A model generated the notes under the pieces. That model ran no database searches and was not told where the DNA came from. It saw nothing but the letters and a program-made list of their open reading frames with translations. Below are positions 15,533 through 25,148 of a stretch of 64,000 nt of DNA, piece after piece. Both the position numbers and the translations under genes were made by a program. Location of the stretch: assembly GCA_040772845.1 (NCBI GenBank), contig JAXGXG010000001.1, positions 6,324,001 through 6,388,000 on the forward strand, read 5' to 3'. Each line of letters starts with the position of its first letter. Within the stretch, counting starts at the first letter, position 1. Source of the stretch: PWXP01 sp040772845 (GTDB lineage Bacteria; Planctomycetota; Planctomycetia; Pirellulales; Thermoguttaceae).

Positions 15533-17638
15533 GTGGATAATGAACGACCGTCTGAGCCTCAGCCGCCCGAAACGGGGGGACCAAAGCAGCCGGAACGTAA
15601 GCCGTCTTCCTTCGGAAGCGGGAACGCGATTTGGTATTTGCTTGGGGCAGGCCTGGTTGCCATGTTGCTGGTGAACTTATGGCGCGAATCCGGCCAGGTC
15701 GAAATCCCGTACGGCAAGCTCTATTCCCTCATCGAGCAAGGGGCGCCGTCGGTCAACCCGAAGGCGGCCATCGAGGTTACGGAAGGTCCGAAATCGGCAC
15801 AGATAACCGTTCGCTATTCCAGACTGTCCGACCTGGCATTCCGCTCGCACGAGATATCAGGCAAGGTGATGCGGGAGGTCGTGGCGCCGAAGGACAAGCA
15901 AACCAAGCCGGAGGAGGTGACTTTCCAAACCGGACGGCTCGGTCTTCACGAAGACAACAACGAGCTGTTCCTGTTCGCTCGCGAAAAAGGCTTCACCGAC
16001 ATCGAAGGCGGGAAAGCGCCGAGCAGTTGGAGCATGTGGATGCCCATGATCATTTTCACGGGCGCCTTCCTTCTGCTATTGTTCTTCATGATGCGACGGA
16101 TGGGCGGCGCCGGATCGGCCATGGCGTTCGGCCGCAGTCGTGGCCGGCTTATTGCGCAGGAGGACATCGGCATCGACTTCGGCGACGTCGCCGGTATCGA
16201 AGAGGCCGTCGATGAACTACGCGAAGTCGTCGATTTCCTCAAGACTCCGGAAAAATACCAGGTGCTCGGCGGCCGGATTCCCAAGGGGGTGCTGCTGGTC
16301 GGCCCGCCGGGTACGGGGAAGACCCTTCTCGCCAAGGCGATTGCCGGCGAGGCAGGCGTTCCTTTCTTCAGCATTTCCGGAAGCGATTTCGTCGAGATGT
16401 TCGTCGGGGTCGGCGCCGCGCGCGTACGCGACATGTTCCAGCAGGCGCAGGCGAAGGCGCCCTGCATCGTTTTCATTGACGAACTCGACGCTCTGGGCAA
16501 AACCCGTGGAACAAGCGTCGTTGGCGGGCACGATGAGCGCGAGCAGACGCTCAATGCCCTGCTGGTCGAAATGGACGGATTCAGCTCCAACTCCAGCGTC
16601 ATTGTCATGGCTGCGAGTAACCGGCCGGAGACACTTGATCCCGCACTGTTGCGCCCCGGACGATTCGACCGTCACGTGCTGGTCGACCGGCCGGACGTAC
16701 GTGGGCGGGAGGCCATTCTGAAGGTGCACGTCAAGCATGTAACCATGGACGATTCGGTTGATCTTCGCCGCGTGGCGGAGATTACCTCCGGCTTCGTTGG
16801 CGCAGACCTGGCCAATCTGGTCAATGAGGCCGCCCTGCTGGCCGCTCGGGCTGATAAGAAGGCCGTGACCATGCATGAGTTCAACGAGGGCGTGGAACGG
16901 GTTACGACGGGTCTGGAGAAGAAACAGCGAGTGATCCACGAAGATGAGAAGCAGCGGGTCGCCTATCACGAAAGCGCACACGCACTCGTTGCGTATTGCC
17001 TTCCGAATACCGACCCGGTTCACAAAGTGTCGATCATTCCTCGCGGCTTGGCTGCGCTGGGCTATACCGTGCAGCGTCCCGAGGGGGATCGCTACCTCAT
17101 GACCAAGAGCGAGTTGGAGTCGCGTATTCAGGTATTCCTGGCCGGCACCGCAGCCGAAGAATTGATCTTCGACGATGTTTCGACGGGGGCCCAGAACGAT
17201 CTGGAGCGTGCGACGGAGATTGCGCGCAGCATGGTCATGGACTACGGAATGAGCCGTCTCGGGCGAGTCAACTATCGCGAAAGTCGGCGCGCCTTGTTCC
17301 TGGGCAATGCCGAGGACCGGATGCCGGGAGAACGCAGTCACAGCGAACACACGGCCCGCGAAATCGACGAGGAGATCCGGCATATCATTGACACCTCCCT
17401 GGAGAAGGTGCGGCATATCCTCGAAGGACGCCGGCGGGCGCTGGTCGCCTTGGCCGAGCAGTTGATCGAGAAGGAGGTGATCGATACAGACGAACTCAAA
17501 GAGATCATCGAGCGCGCTGCCGAGAGTCCGATGATCGTGCCGGGGACCGATGAAGTTCCCCCGGGAATACGGAAACGCTCGAAGGTCACTCCGAGCGAGC
17601 AGAGCCCGCCTGCCGCGGCCGAGGGCGGAACGTCGTGA
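15533..17638 (+). CDS. ftsH: ATP-dependent zinc metalloprotease FtsH
   Basis: A 701-residue membrane-anchored AAA+ protease that degrades misfolded membrane and short-lived cytosolic proteins. The start is GTG 15533 with AAAAGGAG upstream. Two membrane segments (about 32-49 and 170-187) flank the periplasmic part. Walker A is GPPGTGKT (257-264), Walker B is FIDELDALG, and the second region of homology is RPGRFDRHV. The zinc site reads HESAH at 479-483 where HEAGH is usual; both His and the Glu are kept, and the third ligand is probably Asp556 in AQNDLERAT. A Pro/Ser-rich N-terminus (30 residues) and C-terminal tail are longer than in E. coli. Many planctomycetes carry several ftsH copies. Confidence 0.95.
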   Translation: MDNERPSEPQPPETGGPKQPERKPSSFGSGNAIWYLLGAGLVAMLLVNLWRESGQVEIPYGKLYSLIEQGAPSVNPKAAIEVTEGPKSAQITVRYSRLSDLAFRSHEISGKVMREVVAPKDKQTKPEEVTFQTGRLGLHEDNNELFLFAREKGFTDIEGGKAPSSWSMWMPMIIFTGAFLLLLFFMMRRMGGAGSAMAFGRSRGRLIAQEDIGIDFGDVAGIEEAVDELREVVDFLKTPEKYQVLGGRIPKGVLLVGPPGTGKTLLAKAIAGEAGVPFFSISGSDFVEMFVGVGAARVRDMFQQAQAKAPCIVFIDELDALGKTRGTSVVGGHDEREQTLNALLVEMDGFSSNSSVIVMAASNRPETLDPALLRPGRFDRHVLVDRPDVRGREAILKVHVKHVTMDDSVDLRRVAEITSGFVGADLANLVNEAALLAARADKKAVTMHEFNEGVERVTTGLEKKQRVIHEDEKQRVAYHESAHALVAYCLPNTDPVHKVSIIPRGLAALGYTVQRPEGDRYLMTKSELESRIQVFLAGTAAEELIFDDVSTGAQNDLERATEIARSMVMDYGMSRLGRVNYRESRRALFLGNAEDRMPGERSHSEHTAREIDEEIRHIIDTSLEKVRHILEGRRRALVALAEQLIEKEVIDTDELKEIIERAAESPMIVPGTDEVPPGIRKRSKVTPSEQSPPAAAEGGTS

Positions 17639-17649
17639 TGTGACCGTCG

Positions 17650-20600
17650 TTATGGTTCCTCGATCAGTTCCACTCCGCTTAAGAGGGCCGGTCTGGCGGT
17701 CCTGGCTACGAACTCGAGTTCCAGGGCCTCGGAAATCCGAATGTGCCGGAACTCTCGGACGACACCGCGCCCACTGCCGCCGGCAGCCTTGACGATGTCG
17801 AAATCGGGGAGTATCTCCTCGCCCTCCATCCGTACGGAGAAGACCCGTTCGCCCGGCCCAAGCCTTTCCGGTTCGGCAAACAGAAGCCGAACCATAAACG
17901 ACCGCTCGGGAAGTTGCTGTTGGCGAGGCAGCCGCCGGAGCGCTGCCGGCAGGCCGGGCCCCCACCGGAGGTCGATTTGGGCATCGACGTGGACGGCTGC
18001 GGGACCGGTCAAGTTGGCCGTTTCGTAGTAAAGGCCCGTCAGACCGCCGTGGGTTCCGTCCGTCGTTGAAAGTCGCCGCGCCGGGATGATCGCCTTGGCG
18101 GTCGAAGGGCTGCTCCACGAGAGTTTCGCGACGGCCGTTTCGTTGCCGCGCTGGGCGGCCTGGTAGTACTCCAGTCGAATCGGGTAGCGCTTGCCGGACT
18201 CCAGTGCCATTTCGCCCGTAACTTCGGCAGACTCGCCGCGCCGAAGGCTCTTGCTATTGTCCAGCAGAAGCTGCTCGCCAACCCAGAACCGAACGCCATG
18301 ATCGGTTTCGGCGTGGAATGTATACGTTTCTGTATGCTCCGGCTCGATCGCGCCCAGCCAACGAACGCTGAACGTACCGGCCGGGTCTCCCGATTTCCGA
18401 ACGATCGGTTCGATACGCAGCGATGTCAGGCCCTTGACTCCCGAAGCCGTAATCCACGGCCGACCTTGTCCCCCTTCCATCCAGATCGCGTGCCGGTAGA
18501 ACCGTTCGGCGCTATCGGGCAGGATGCGAACCGGCACATTCGGCGAAGGTCCACCCACACTCGGGCAGTCGAGCCATAGGGTTCCGCCTTCATCCACACG
18601 ATCGCCTGGGGCGCCCAGGTTCAGGCCCACGCGGCGAATCGGGGCCTCGACGGCAACATCACCCCAAGCCGCCCACTGCTCGAACTCCGGCGGCATGGGC
18701 GAAAGGGCCAGCGAGGTAAATACAGGGTAGTTGCACGTGCAGTTGCCGGTCCAGGACGGCAGTGTCAGCACGCCGCCGGCTGGAACCAAACTGTTTCGGC
18801 ATCCGGAACGGACGCCGCCGATACTGATGGTGCCGCTCTCCAGCCGATTGTCGTAGTAGGCCGCGGTGCCGGATCGGAAAGTGAACATCTCTCCATAGCA
18901 GACCTTCCACAGGTCGCATCCGTAGGTCTTGATCATCTCGCGAGCTTCCAGCTTGCCGGTCAGCGGATTCCGTCGCGTAGAGAACTCGGGTGGGAAGCCT
19001 GCCGGCTTTGCGCCGCCGTCGGCCGACGGTTCGAACATGGCGGCAGCACGTTCGGCCTCCGATTCGGACAGCACCCGACCGGTGTAGATATCGGTGTAAG
19101 CATTGAAGTAGACCTTTTGCTGTTCGAGCAGCCGGAGGTAGTCGTGGTACCCTACCCCGGGCGGGTTGGGGCCGTAGGGTTCTTTGGCCACCTCGTATTT
19201 CATCACGCCATCGACCACCTCAATGCCTTGCGGCAGGCCTCGGCCCGCTTCGTGATAGTATGTGCTGTAGAAGAGCTTGTGCTTGTGGAACGTATCGCCG
19301 AACCAGAGCAGCCCGAGCGGCGCCCGGACGCGAGCATCGTAGTTCGGGCCGCCGCGGAAATCGGCGGCTCCGGGCAGCGGACCGGTGCGACCGATGAGGG
19401 AAAACCCGCCGTCCCGTCGTATTTCGGCCCCTTGCCACGGTTTCCCCTGCACCCGGTCGGTCAGGCGGTTGTGTTCGGCGTCCGAGACCTCGAGACAGAG
19501 GACGCCGCCGTACGGGCGAACAGCGCCGTACAGCGCCGCAAGCGGCCGATCGTCCGATTCGATCATGCCGCTTGCCAACGGGGCTCCGACAACGATCAGA
19601 TTGGCCAGATAGGGAGGCAGCGAGAAATCCTCTACGGATTCCGAGTGGATGACAATTCGAGTACCATAGAGTCCCGCATCGTCGAACTTGCGGCGAAGAC
19701 CATTGCCCTTCTGCTCATCGGGCTCCATCGCGATCACATGCATCGACGATTGCCGGGCCAATTCTTCGGCCAGACTGCCTGTGCCCAAGCCAAACACAAT
19801 CGCATAACCCTCGTGAGAACCGGTCTGATCGAGTAGATGGCGGACTCTCCCGGTCGCCTCGCCGGCAGGAAGGGAAAGCTGCTTCTCTTCCTGCAGGTAG
19901 AACTCGGGCGCACCATGGCGAGGTCCGAAGCAATAGATGGCTCCCTGCCGTGTTACAACGAACAACTTGCCGTCGGCCGCAAGCACGGAATGCACCCGGC
20001 CCTCAACGCCCGAAAATGCATCGCCGAATCGCAGTTGCCTGCCACCGGCCGATACGGTTGAACGGATGCCCTCCTGCAATCTGTATGTCTCCCGGCCGAT
20101 GGCGATCGTTTCCGGAAAAACCTCTTCAGGCTTGGGGCGGACGCCGCTCTGGCCGATTACCTGCCGGCCTGCATCGTGGATCCCCGTGTTCAACTCCGGA
20201 TCGACGAGCATCTCACCCTTGGCGTTTGCGACAACAAACCAGCTTCCCGGCCGGCTGCCATGACCGCCGTGGCCGAAGTCGAAGTGCAGCAGCTTGCCGG
20301 TTTCCAGGTCGAAATAGGCGGGAAAGGCGCGGCTGCTGGGCGCCACGAGTTCGGCGCCGCGCACGAGCAGGTAGCCCTGGGGAGCCGGTCCGCCGAAGGC
20401 CATCGCACCATGCGGATGTTCGATGTACAGCGATCCGCAACGGTCGTTCACCCAAATGGGTTCGCCCGACTCGGCATCGAGAGCCCAGATGAAGATTCCT
20501 TCGAACGGCCAGACACCTGCCGCAAAAAACACCTTCCCACCGGCGATCACCGGTCCGCCGCGGACCGGCCAAACGGAGATCAATCGTCCATTGCCCATCA

Positions 20601-21120
20601 CTCGACGGCGCGATGGCGCGGCACGGTGCTTCCACATCAAGTTTCCGGTGGTTGCGTCAAGACAGTAGAGGAAGCCGTCGTCCGAGGCACAGTAGACCTT
20701 TCCCTGCCATGCCACGGGCGCCAAACGAAGCGGGCCCTCGGCGTAGAACCGCCACCGCTCGGCGCCAGTTGCCGTATCAAGTGCGGTGATACGGTCGTTG
20801 CGCGAGGAAGCCACAAACATGGTCGTACCCATCACCACCGGTTCGTAGCCCAGATCGAACTGGACCCGCTCCTGCCGCACTTGCCAGAAGGCCGGTTCCA
20901 GCGGTGGAAACTGCCGAACCCACAGCAGGTGCAGGTCTTCCGGAAGTGTTTCGGGCGATGCAGCCGTGCGCCCGGCATCGTATCGCCACATCGGCCAGTC
21001 GGCCGCCCGGAGCGGCAGGGCCAGCAAGAAGGAGGCAATCGCCATGAAACAGATCGCTGGCTTTGCCGAAACAAGACCTGGTCTGACGGGCCGTGTAGAA
21101 ACGGGGGCTGGCTCCCGCAT
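17650..21120 (-). CDS. large exported protein: PQQ-type beta-propeller, methyltransferase-like and PA14 domains
   Basis: A 1156-residue protein if started at ATG 21120, which has GAGG 6 bases upstream; the frame is open to 21261. A signal peptide (MAIASFLLALPLRAA) is followed by a propeller opening with ADWPMWRYDAGRTA and repeats such as ALDTATGAERW and CLDATTGNLMW (about 40-430). Next comes a Rossmann-like stretch with the SAM-binding pattern VFGLGTGSLAEELA (near 440), HVIAMEPDE and LIVVGAP, which reads like a class I methyltransferase core. A Cys-containing region follows (GNCTCNYP). A PA14-type carbohydrate-binding domain lies near 910-1010 (TYTFHAETDHGVRFWVG), and the end is malectin-like (FSVRMEGEEILPDF). 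Role unknown; the architecture points to extracellular glycan-related work. Confidence 0.75.
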   Translation of the reverse strand: MREPAPVSTRPVRPGLVSAKPAICFMAIASFLLALPLRAADWPMWRYDAGRTAASPETLPEDLHLLWVRQFPPLEPAFWQVRQERVQFDLGYEPVVMGTTMFVASSRNDRITALDTATGAERWRFYAEGPLRLAPVAWQGKVYCASDDGFLYCLDATTGNLMWKHRAAPSRRRVMGNGRLISVWPVRGGPVIAGGKVFFAAGVWPFEGIFIWALDAESGEPIWVNDRCGSLYIEHPHGAMAFGGPAPQGYLLVRGAELVAPSSRAFPAYFDLETGKLLHFDFGHGGHGSRPGSWFVVANAKGEMLVDPELNTGIHDAGRQVIGQSGVRPKPEEVFPETIAIGRETYRLQEGIRSTVSAGGRQLRFGDAFSGVEGRVHSVLAADGKLFVVTRQGAIYCFGPRHGAPEFYLQEEKQLSLPAGEATGRVRHLLDQTGSHEGYAIVFGLGTGSLAEELARQSSMHVIAMEPDEQKGNGLRRKFDDAGLYGTRIVIHSESVEDFSLPPYLANLIVVGAPLASGMIESDDRPLAALYGAVRPYGGVLCLEVSDAEHNRLTDRVQGKPWQGAEIRRDGGFSLIGRTGPLPGAADFRGGPNYDARVRAPLGLLWFGDTFHKHKLFYSTYYHEAGRGLPQGIEVVDGVMKYEVAKEPYGPNPPGVGYHDYLRLLEQQKVYFNAYTDIYTGRVLSESEAERAAAMFEPSADGGAKPAGFPPEFSTRRNPLTGKLEAREMIKTYGCDLWKVCYGEMFTFRSGTAAYYDNRLESGTISIGGVRSGCRNSLVPAGGVLTLPSWTGNCTCNYPVFTSLALSPMPPEFEQWAAWGDVAVEAPIRRVGLNLGAPGDRVDEGGTLWLDCPSVGGPSPNVPVRILPDSAERFYRHAIWMEGGQGRPWITASGVKGLTSLRIEPIVRKSGDPAGTFSVRWLGAIEPEHTETYTFHAETDHGVRFWVGEQLLLDNSKSLRRGESAEVTGEMALESGKRYPIRLEYYQAAQRGNETAVAKLSWSSPSTAKAIIPARRLSTTDGTHGGLTGLYYETANLTGPAAVHVDAQIDLRWGPGLPAALRRLPRQQQLPERSFMVRLLFAEPERLGPGERVFSVRMEGEEILPDFDIVKAAGGSGRGVVREFRHIRISEALELEFVARTARPALLSGVELIEEP

Positions 21121-21385
21121 GTTGCGCCTCGTACTCGATGCAAATGTGACACGGAGGGTAGCCGCCCACCCTTCAGGCAGACTCCTGAAAACCGAAGAGC
21201 CAAATACGGCTGCCAGGTGACGGTCAGAAAGGAGATGGGAGCTTGAACACCACTCTACCACGTGTTGCCGGTATGTACAAGAAATGCCGGTGCTTGTGTC
21301 CCCCTCGTATGCGGTGCAGAAAAAGGCTTTCGCCGCCCACCCGGGAACGGCTGCCTGAAATCGTTGGCTGAGCCGTCTTGCTGAA

Positions 21386-24100
21386 CTACCAGTGCCGGCT
21401 GCCGCCGAGCTGATGAGCCGTGGCCGGCGTCGCCGGGTAAAGCGGACGGATGGTTACATCGTCGACGTGGGCTTCTCCCAGGCCGGACAAGGCAAATGTA
21501 ACCCGTAGCGAACCGCTGCGCGGAGCCACACGGAAAAGCGTAAACGGCTGCCACCCGTTCGTCCGACCGACACGTTCGCCCAGCCCTTCACCAGAGAACG
21601 AATCGAAGATCATCAATCCGTCCTCGCTGCCGGCAATCGGCTTTGGCGCCCTTGCATATCCGTGGATGACGATCAGTTGCCCGGCCTCGACCGGTAGCGG
21701 TGGAGAAATGATCCAGACCGGCGGCATTTCCACGACGGCGGGTACATTGTCCGGATCGGCCGGGGCCGCTAGGATTCGCAGGCCCGTATTGCCCGATCGC
21801 GATGCCTTGGGTACCAGATCGACCGACGTCGTGCAACCTTCGGCCGGATGTTCCATGTGCTCCCAACCGTAGCGAAGGAGCAGATCAAGCCGCTCGAAAT
21901 CGCCGCCGGCAAGTTGGTTCTGGCCGTATTGCGATGCTCGGATTCGATCTCCCAATCGTTTGTGCCAGGGCAGTGTGGCGAAACTGCATGCGCCGGGACT
22001 GGTGACCGGCGAACTCAGTTCGGCAACGGCGTCTTTCCAGTACTGGCGCTGGAGCATTTGCAGGACTCGCATCGCCTGGCCTGCGGCGTCTCTTGCCCGG
22101 CGATATTCTCGCGCGGCCAGGTAGCTGTCGGCGATCTGGGTGGACTGCTGGGCTTCTCGTAGCCGAATACTCGCCTCGGCGGCAGTGACCGCGCCAGGGG
22201 GTAGTTCTCGTTGAATTTCGATTGTTGCTTGCAATGCATCGGCGGCCAGATCGCGATGAAGCTGTGCCGATCGCGGACCGATCTGCTCGACCCGGCGAGT
22301 CAACTCACTTACCAGGATGGCATCCTGGGCAAGCACGAGCGCACTACGAAGTCCAAAACGCTCCAAGGTCAATTGGGTGCCGCCGGTCACGCGACGGTGT
22401 TTGAGCGACGCTAATCCGCCTGCCGCGATTTCGTATGCATTGGCCGATTCCGGTATGCCGGGAACGAGAACCGCCAGATTTCTGGTGCTCGGCACATCGG
22501 GCGCATACTGTGCCCCCGCCGACGACCAGAACGGCAACGCAAGCTGCGACCTGTTGACCCGCAATACGGGCCCCGTCATCTCCCGTCCGCCGGCTTCAAT
22601 GGAAGCCTGCGGTGTTCCCGCCGCCAGCCAGGGCTCCAGCAGGGAGAGTTCCAGGTTGAGCAGTTCCAGGGCCATGGATCGGCGTTGAACGTCGGGGCCG
22701 CCGTCGAGGAGATCGGATTCCGTGACGAAGAAGAACCCGCGGCTACCTGCCGCCAACGCCGTATATGCCAGCAAGGCAATCTGTTCATGGGACAGGGCGG
22801 TCGGCGGCGTTCGGTCCGGCGCCAGAGCAGACAATTGCTCGTACAGCGCCGCAGACGGTTGCGTCTGGACGGTGGTCCAGATGGGCGTACCAGGCCGCGC
22901 CAGGCGTGGCTGTCGCTGAACCCAGCGGCCGTAGTCTTGCAGCTCGAGACTCGTGCCGAGCGGCCGCCGATCGAGCAGGAGGATATCGGCGTAACGGCTG
23001 AACTCGCGCAAGGCGTCGAGGACGCCACACACGATGGGACGCCGCCGGACGCCGTCGGCCTTCCGCAGTCGCTGGATCCTCTGACGTGTGGCGTCCAGTT
23101 CTGCTGACGCCAGGCGTCGGCCCAGACACCACGCCAGCACCGTGTCGTATTCCGGGCCAAGGGTAAACGGCTCCGAAACACCGGCATTGCCTGCGGGGGC
23201 GTGAAGTGTTTCAGGCGGCGGGCAAATCAGCCAAAGTCCAAGTCGGGACGCGTCGGCCAGGAGGCTGCTGCTGGGCGGCGAATCGATCCAAATAGCATTG
23301 AAGCCGAGCTGTTGCAGTCGATCGAGTGGTTCACCGCGATACTGAATGACGCGAGGGAAGAACGGGCGACCGTCCACCGTGAGCAGACCGCCCGACAGTT
23401 CGACGGGCGGACGCGACATTGCCGAAGCAATCGGAGTCGGACGACTTGATGCCTCGGTACGGGGCGGGATGCTCGCGCCGGTCCTCGATGCGACGTGCCC
23501 GGCAAGCGTCAAGTCATCGATCCAGGTCTTCGTGAGTCCCGGACCGCCATAGACGTTCAGGCAAACGGCCTCGACATACGCCTCGCGATCATCGACCGAG
23601 GTTGCCAACTCCGCCCGCAGGCTGCGTACCTGACGGGCAAGCCGCTGTGGGACTGTGTCCACGAACAGGCGTTGCCACCGCCCCACGTCGGTGTATGTGC
23701 TCCCGAGAATCAATGTGGAGACCGGAGCGCCGGTTCGTGGATCGGGAGTACGGGGGAGGACAATACGTATGCCGATCTGTGGGCCGGCCCGGTCGGCTCG
23801 CACCCAGACACTCGGCATCAACTCATCGATCACCAACGAATCGCCCACACGATGTTCGAGGTGAACGTAGGTGCCCGTCGCCCCTTCAACGGCCACGTAT
23901 TCGGCCCCGGTCTTGTTCCGTCCGCTGGCGGGAACCCTTTCGTGGCGAACAATCCGATACTGGACGTCACTACCTGCCTCGCGCCACGAAACATTAGGGC
24001 CCTCGAACCCCTCGGTCCATGCCGTGTCGGCACGCCCGGAGACAGCCCATGCCTGGAGAGCAACTGCGAGGGTTACGGAATATCGAAGGCCGGAGTCCAT
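21386..24100 (-). CDS. large exported protein with glycoside-hydrolase-like barrel and binding domains
   Basis: A 904-residue protein with an N-terminal signal peptide (SVTLAVALQAWAVSGRA). Residues about 28-200 look like a jelly-roll carbohydrate-binding module (WTEGFEGPNVSW, then WIDDLTLAGHV). From about 235 the text LLTVDGRPFFPRVIQYRGE with LQQLGFNAIWID follows the start of TIM-barrel glycosidases related to GH5/GH42; no catalytic glutamate pair was identified, so it may be a non-catalytic or divergent barrel. A helical section (about 620-740) and a second jelly-roll (about 750-890, ending in EAHVDDVTIRPL) follow. It precedes the PQQ/PA14 gene on the same strand by about 265 bases. No clear ribosome binding site is seen. 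Function is not assignable. Confidence 0.65.
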   Translation of the reverse strand: MDSGLRYSVTLAVALQAWAVSGRADTAWTEGFEGPNVSWREAGSDVQYRIVRHERVPASGRNKTGAEYVAVEGATGTYVHLEHRVGDSLVIDELMPSVWVRADRAGPQIGIRIVLPRTPDPRTGAPVSTLILGSTYTDVGRWQRLFVDTVPQRLARQVRSLRAELATSVDDREAYVEAVCLNVYGGPGLTKTWIDDLTLAGHVASRTGASIPPRTEASSRPTPIASAMSRPPVELSGGLLTVDGRPFFPRVIQYRGEPLDRLQQLGFNAIWIDSPPSSSLLADASRLGLWLICPPPETLHAPAGNAGVSEPFTLGPEYDTVLAWCLGRRLASAELDATRQRIQRLRKADGVRRRPIVCGVLDALREFSRYADILLLDRRPLGTSLELQDYGRWVQRQPRLARPGTPIWTTVQTQPSAALYEQLSALAPDRTPPTALSHEQIALLAYTALAAGSRGFFFVTESDLLDGGPDVQRRSMALELLNLELSLLEPWLAAGTPQASIEAGGREMTGPVLRVNRSQLALPFWSSAGAQYAPDVPSTRNLAVLVPGIPESANAYEIAAGGLASLKHRRVTGGTQLTLERFGLRSALVLAQDAILVSELTRRVEQIGPRSAQLHRDLAADALQATIEIQRELPPGAVTAAEASIRLREAQQSTQIADSYLAAREYRRARDAAGQAMRVLQMLQRQYWKDAVAELSSPVTSPGACSFATLPWHKRLGDRIRASQYGQNQLAGGDFERLDLLLRYGWEHMEHPAEGCTTSVDLVPKASRSGNTGLRILAAPADPDNVPAVVEMPPVWIISPPLPVEAGQLIVIHGYARAPKPIAGSEDGLMIFDSFSGEGLGERVGRTNGWQPFTLFRVAPRSGSLRVTFALSGLGEAHVDDVTIRPLYPATPATAHQLGGSRHW

Positions 24101-24684
24101 TGCCGTTGTAGTGCACCGAAATGAACAGAAATATCGGTGTGAGATCTCGTTGATTGCCGGAGTCTGGGCGTTGCTTCTAGGACATCAATGGAATGCTGCG
24201 GAGGGTCCCACTTGGTTGCCGCCGCCGAGGGCGTTAGGGTAAAGGAATCACTTGTAGGTACGCTTATGGCACGGTGACGGTCCGAAAACGGAAGCTGGTT
24301 CCTACTATATTGTGCTTGATGCCCATTGTGACGGCGGCACGCAAGCCGCCAGGCCCCTTTTCCGTTTTCCCCATTCCTTGTAGGGTGAATGGGGCCAACG
24401 GATGGTGGGTTGAGCCGTACTTGCAGGGGTGTTTACGTGGTGTTTCGGCAACATGGGCACAACGCGGAATCATTCCCGTAAAGTGTGCTTGTATCAGGAT
24501 TTGCGTTCTGCTGCCAGATCAAACGTGGTGGTTTGTCAACACGGGCGCCAGGAAGGTTTTTGGGCGTTAATCCGCAAGCTCTTTCCAGGTAAGGACTTAG
24601 GTAATTATTCTTTCGGGCGATCACGGGTCGGCACGCATCGTGCTTTTATGCCTCAGTGTTCAAAACCGACCAGGAGCAAGCATC
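24101..24684. other. 580-base intergenic region, no gene recognised
   Basis: It lies between divergent genes and should contain both promoters. A small hairpin GGCGGC/GCCGCC (24333-24350) followed by AGGCCCCTTTT is the only structure I noticed. Short frames here have no recognisable content. Confidence 0.4.
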
Positions 24685-24969
24685 ATGACCCAACGGGCAC
24701 ACATTATGAAACCGGAACACGACGAAATCCCGAAAGAAATCAGCGACCTTGTTCATGCCGTTGCCGAGCTTCCGCGCGAGTACCGGGTAACGCTGGAGTC
24801 CTCTTTGAAGCGCGTTGTTGACAGTACCCGCCGTCGCCGACGGATTCTGTCTCTTGTCCAAGATGCGTTGGGCCAACTGCGTCTGGACATGAAGTACCTT
24901 GCCTTCGATCTTGAGGCTACCCGTCGCGAGAGGGATGACTATCGGAGTAAACTCGAAGGCCCCGCGTAG
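24685..24969 (+). CDS. small conserved-looking protein, function unknown
   Basis: A 94-residue charged protein. ATG 24685 has CAGGAG about 8 bases upstream; an earlier in-frame ATG at 24640 has none. The sequence IPKEISDLVHAVAELPREYR, followed by RRRRRILSLVQDALGQLRLD and a C-terminal FDLEATRRERDDYR, is mostly helical and basic. I recall similar small proteins in other planctomycetes, often near kinases or regulators, but I cannot name a family. The Ser/Thr kinase gene starts 179 bases downstream. Confidence 0.6.
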   Translation: MTQRAHIMKPEHDEIPKEISDLVHAVAELPREYRVTLESSLKRVVDSTRRRRRILSLVQDALGQLRLDMKYLAFDLEATRRERDDYRSKLEGPA

Positions 24970-25148
24970 TTGCGGTTCTTGTAGGAAACCAATACGATTG
25001 TAGGAGTGGGCGAGCGAGATGGACGTTCATCGTTGAGGAAGCATTTCGACGGGTTGATTTGCGGGCGGTTACCACGCATACGAGAATACCTCGCCAGTGG
25101 GATATTGTGGAGACTGCTCGTCTGTTTTGAGACGAAGGATTTTCCGGC

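Noticed and set aside
13221..15584. A 787-codon open frame on the minus strand
   Set aside because: It lies antiparallel to the PEP-CTERM repeat gene; its sequence is Arg/Gly/His-rich without domain pattern, and repeats in the real gene explain its length.
16217..18118. A 633-codon open frame on the minus strand
   Set aside because: Antiparallel to ftsH, whose motifs are certain. Codon bias in GC-rich genes leaves such mirror frames open.
24301..24370. Hairpin GGCGGC/GCCGCC followed by CCCCTTTT as a terminator or small RNA
   Set aside because: The stem is only six base pairs and no adjacent gene ends here, so it is noted but not called.
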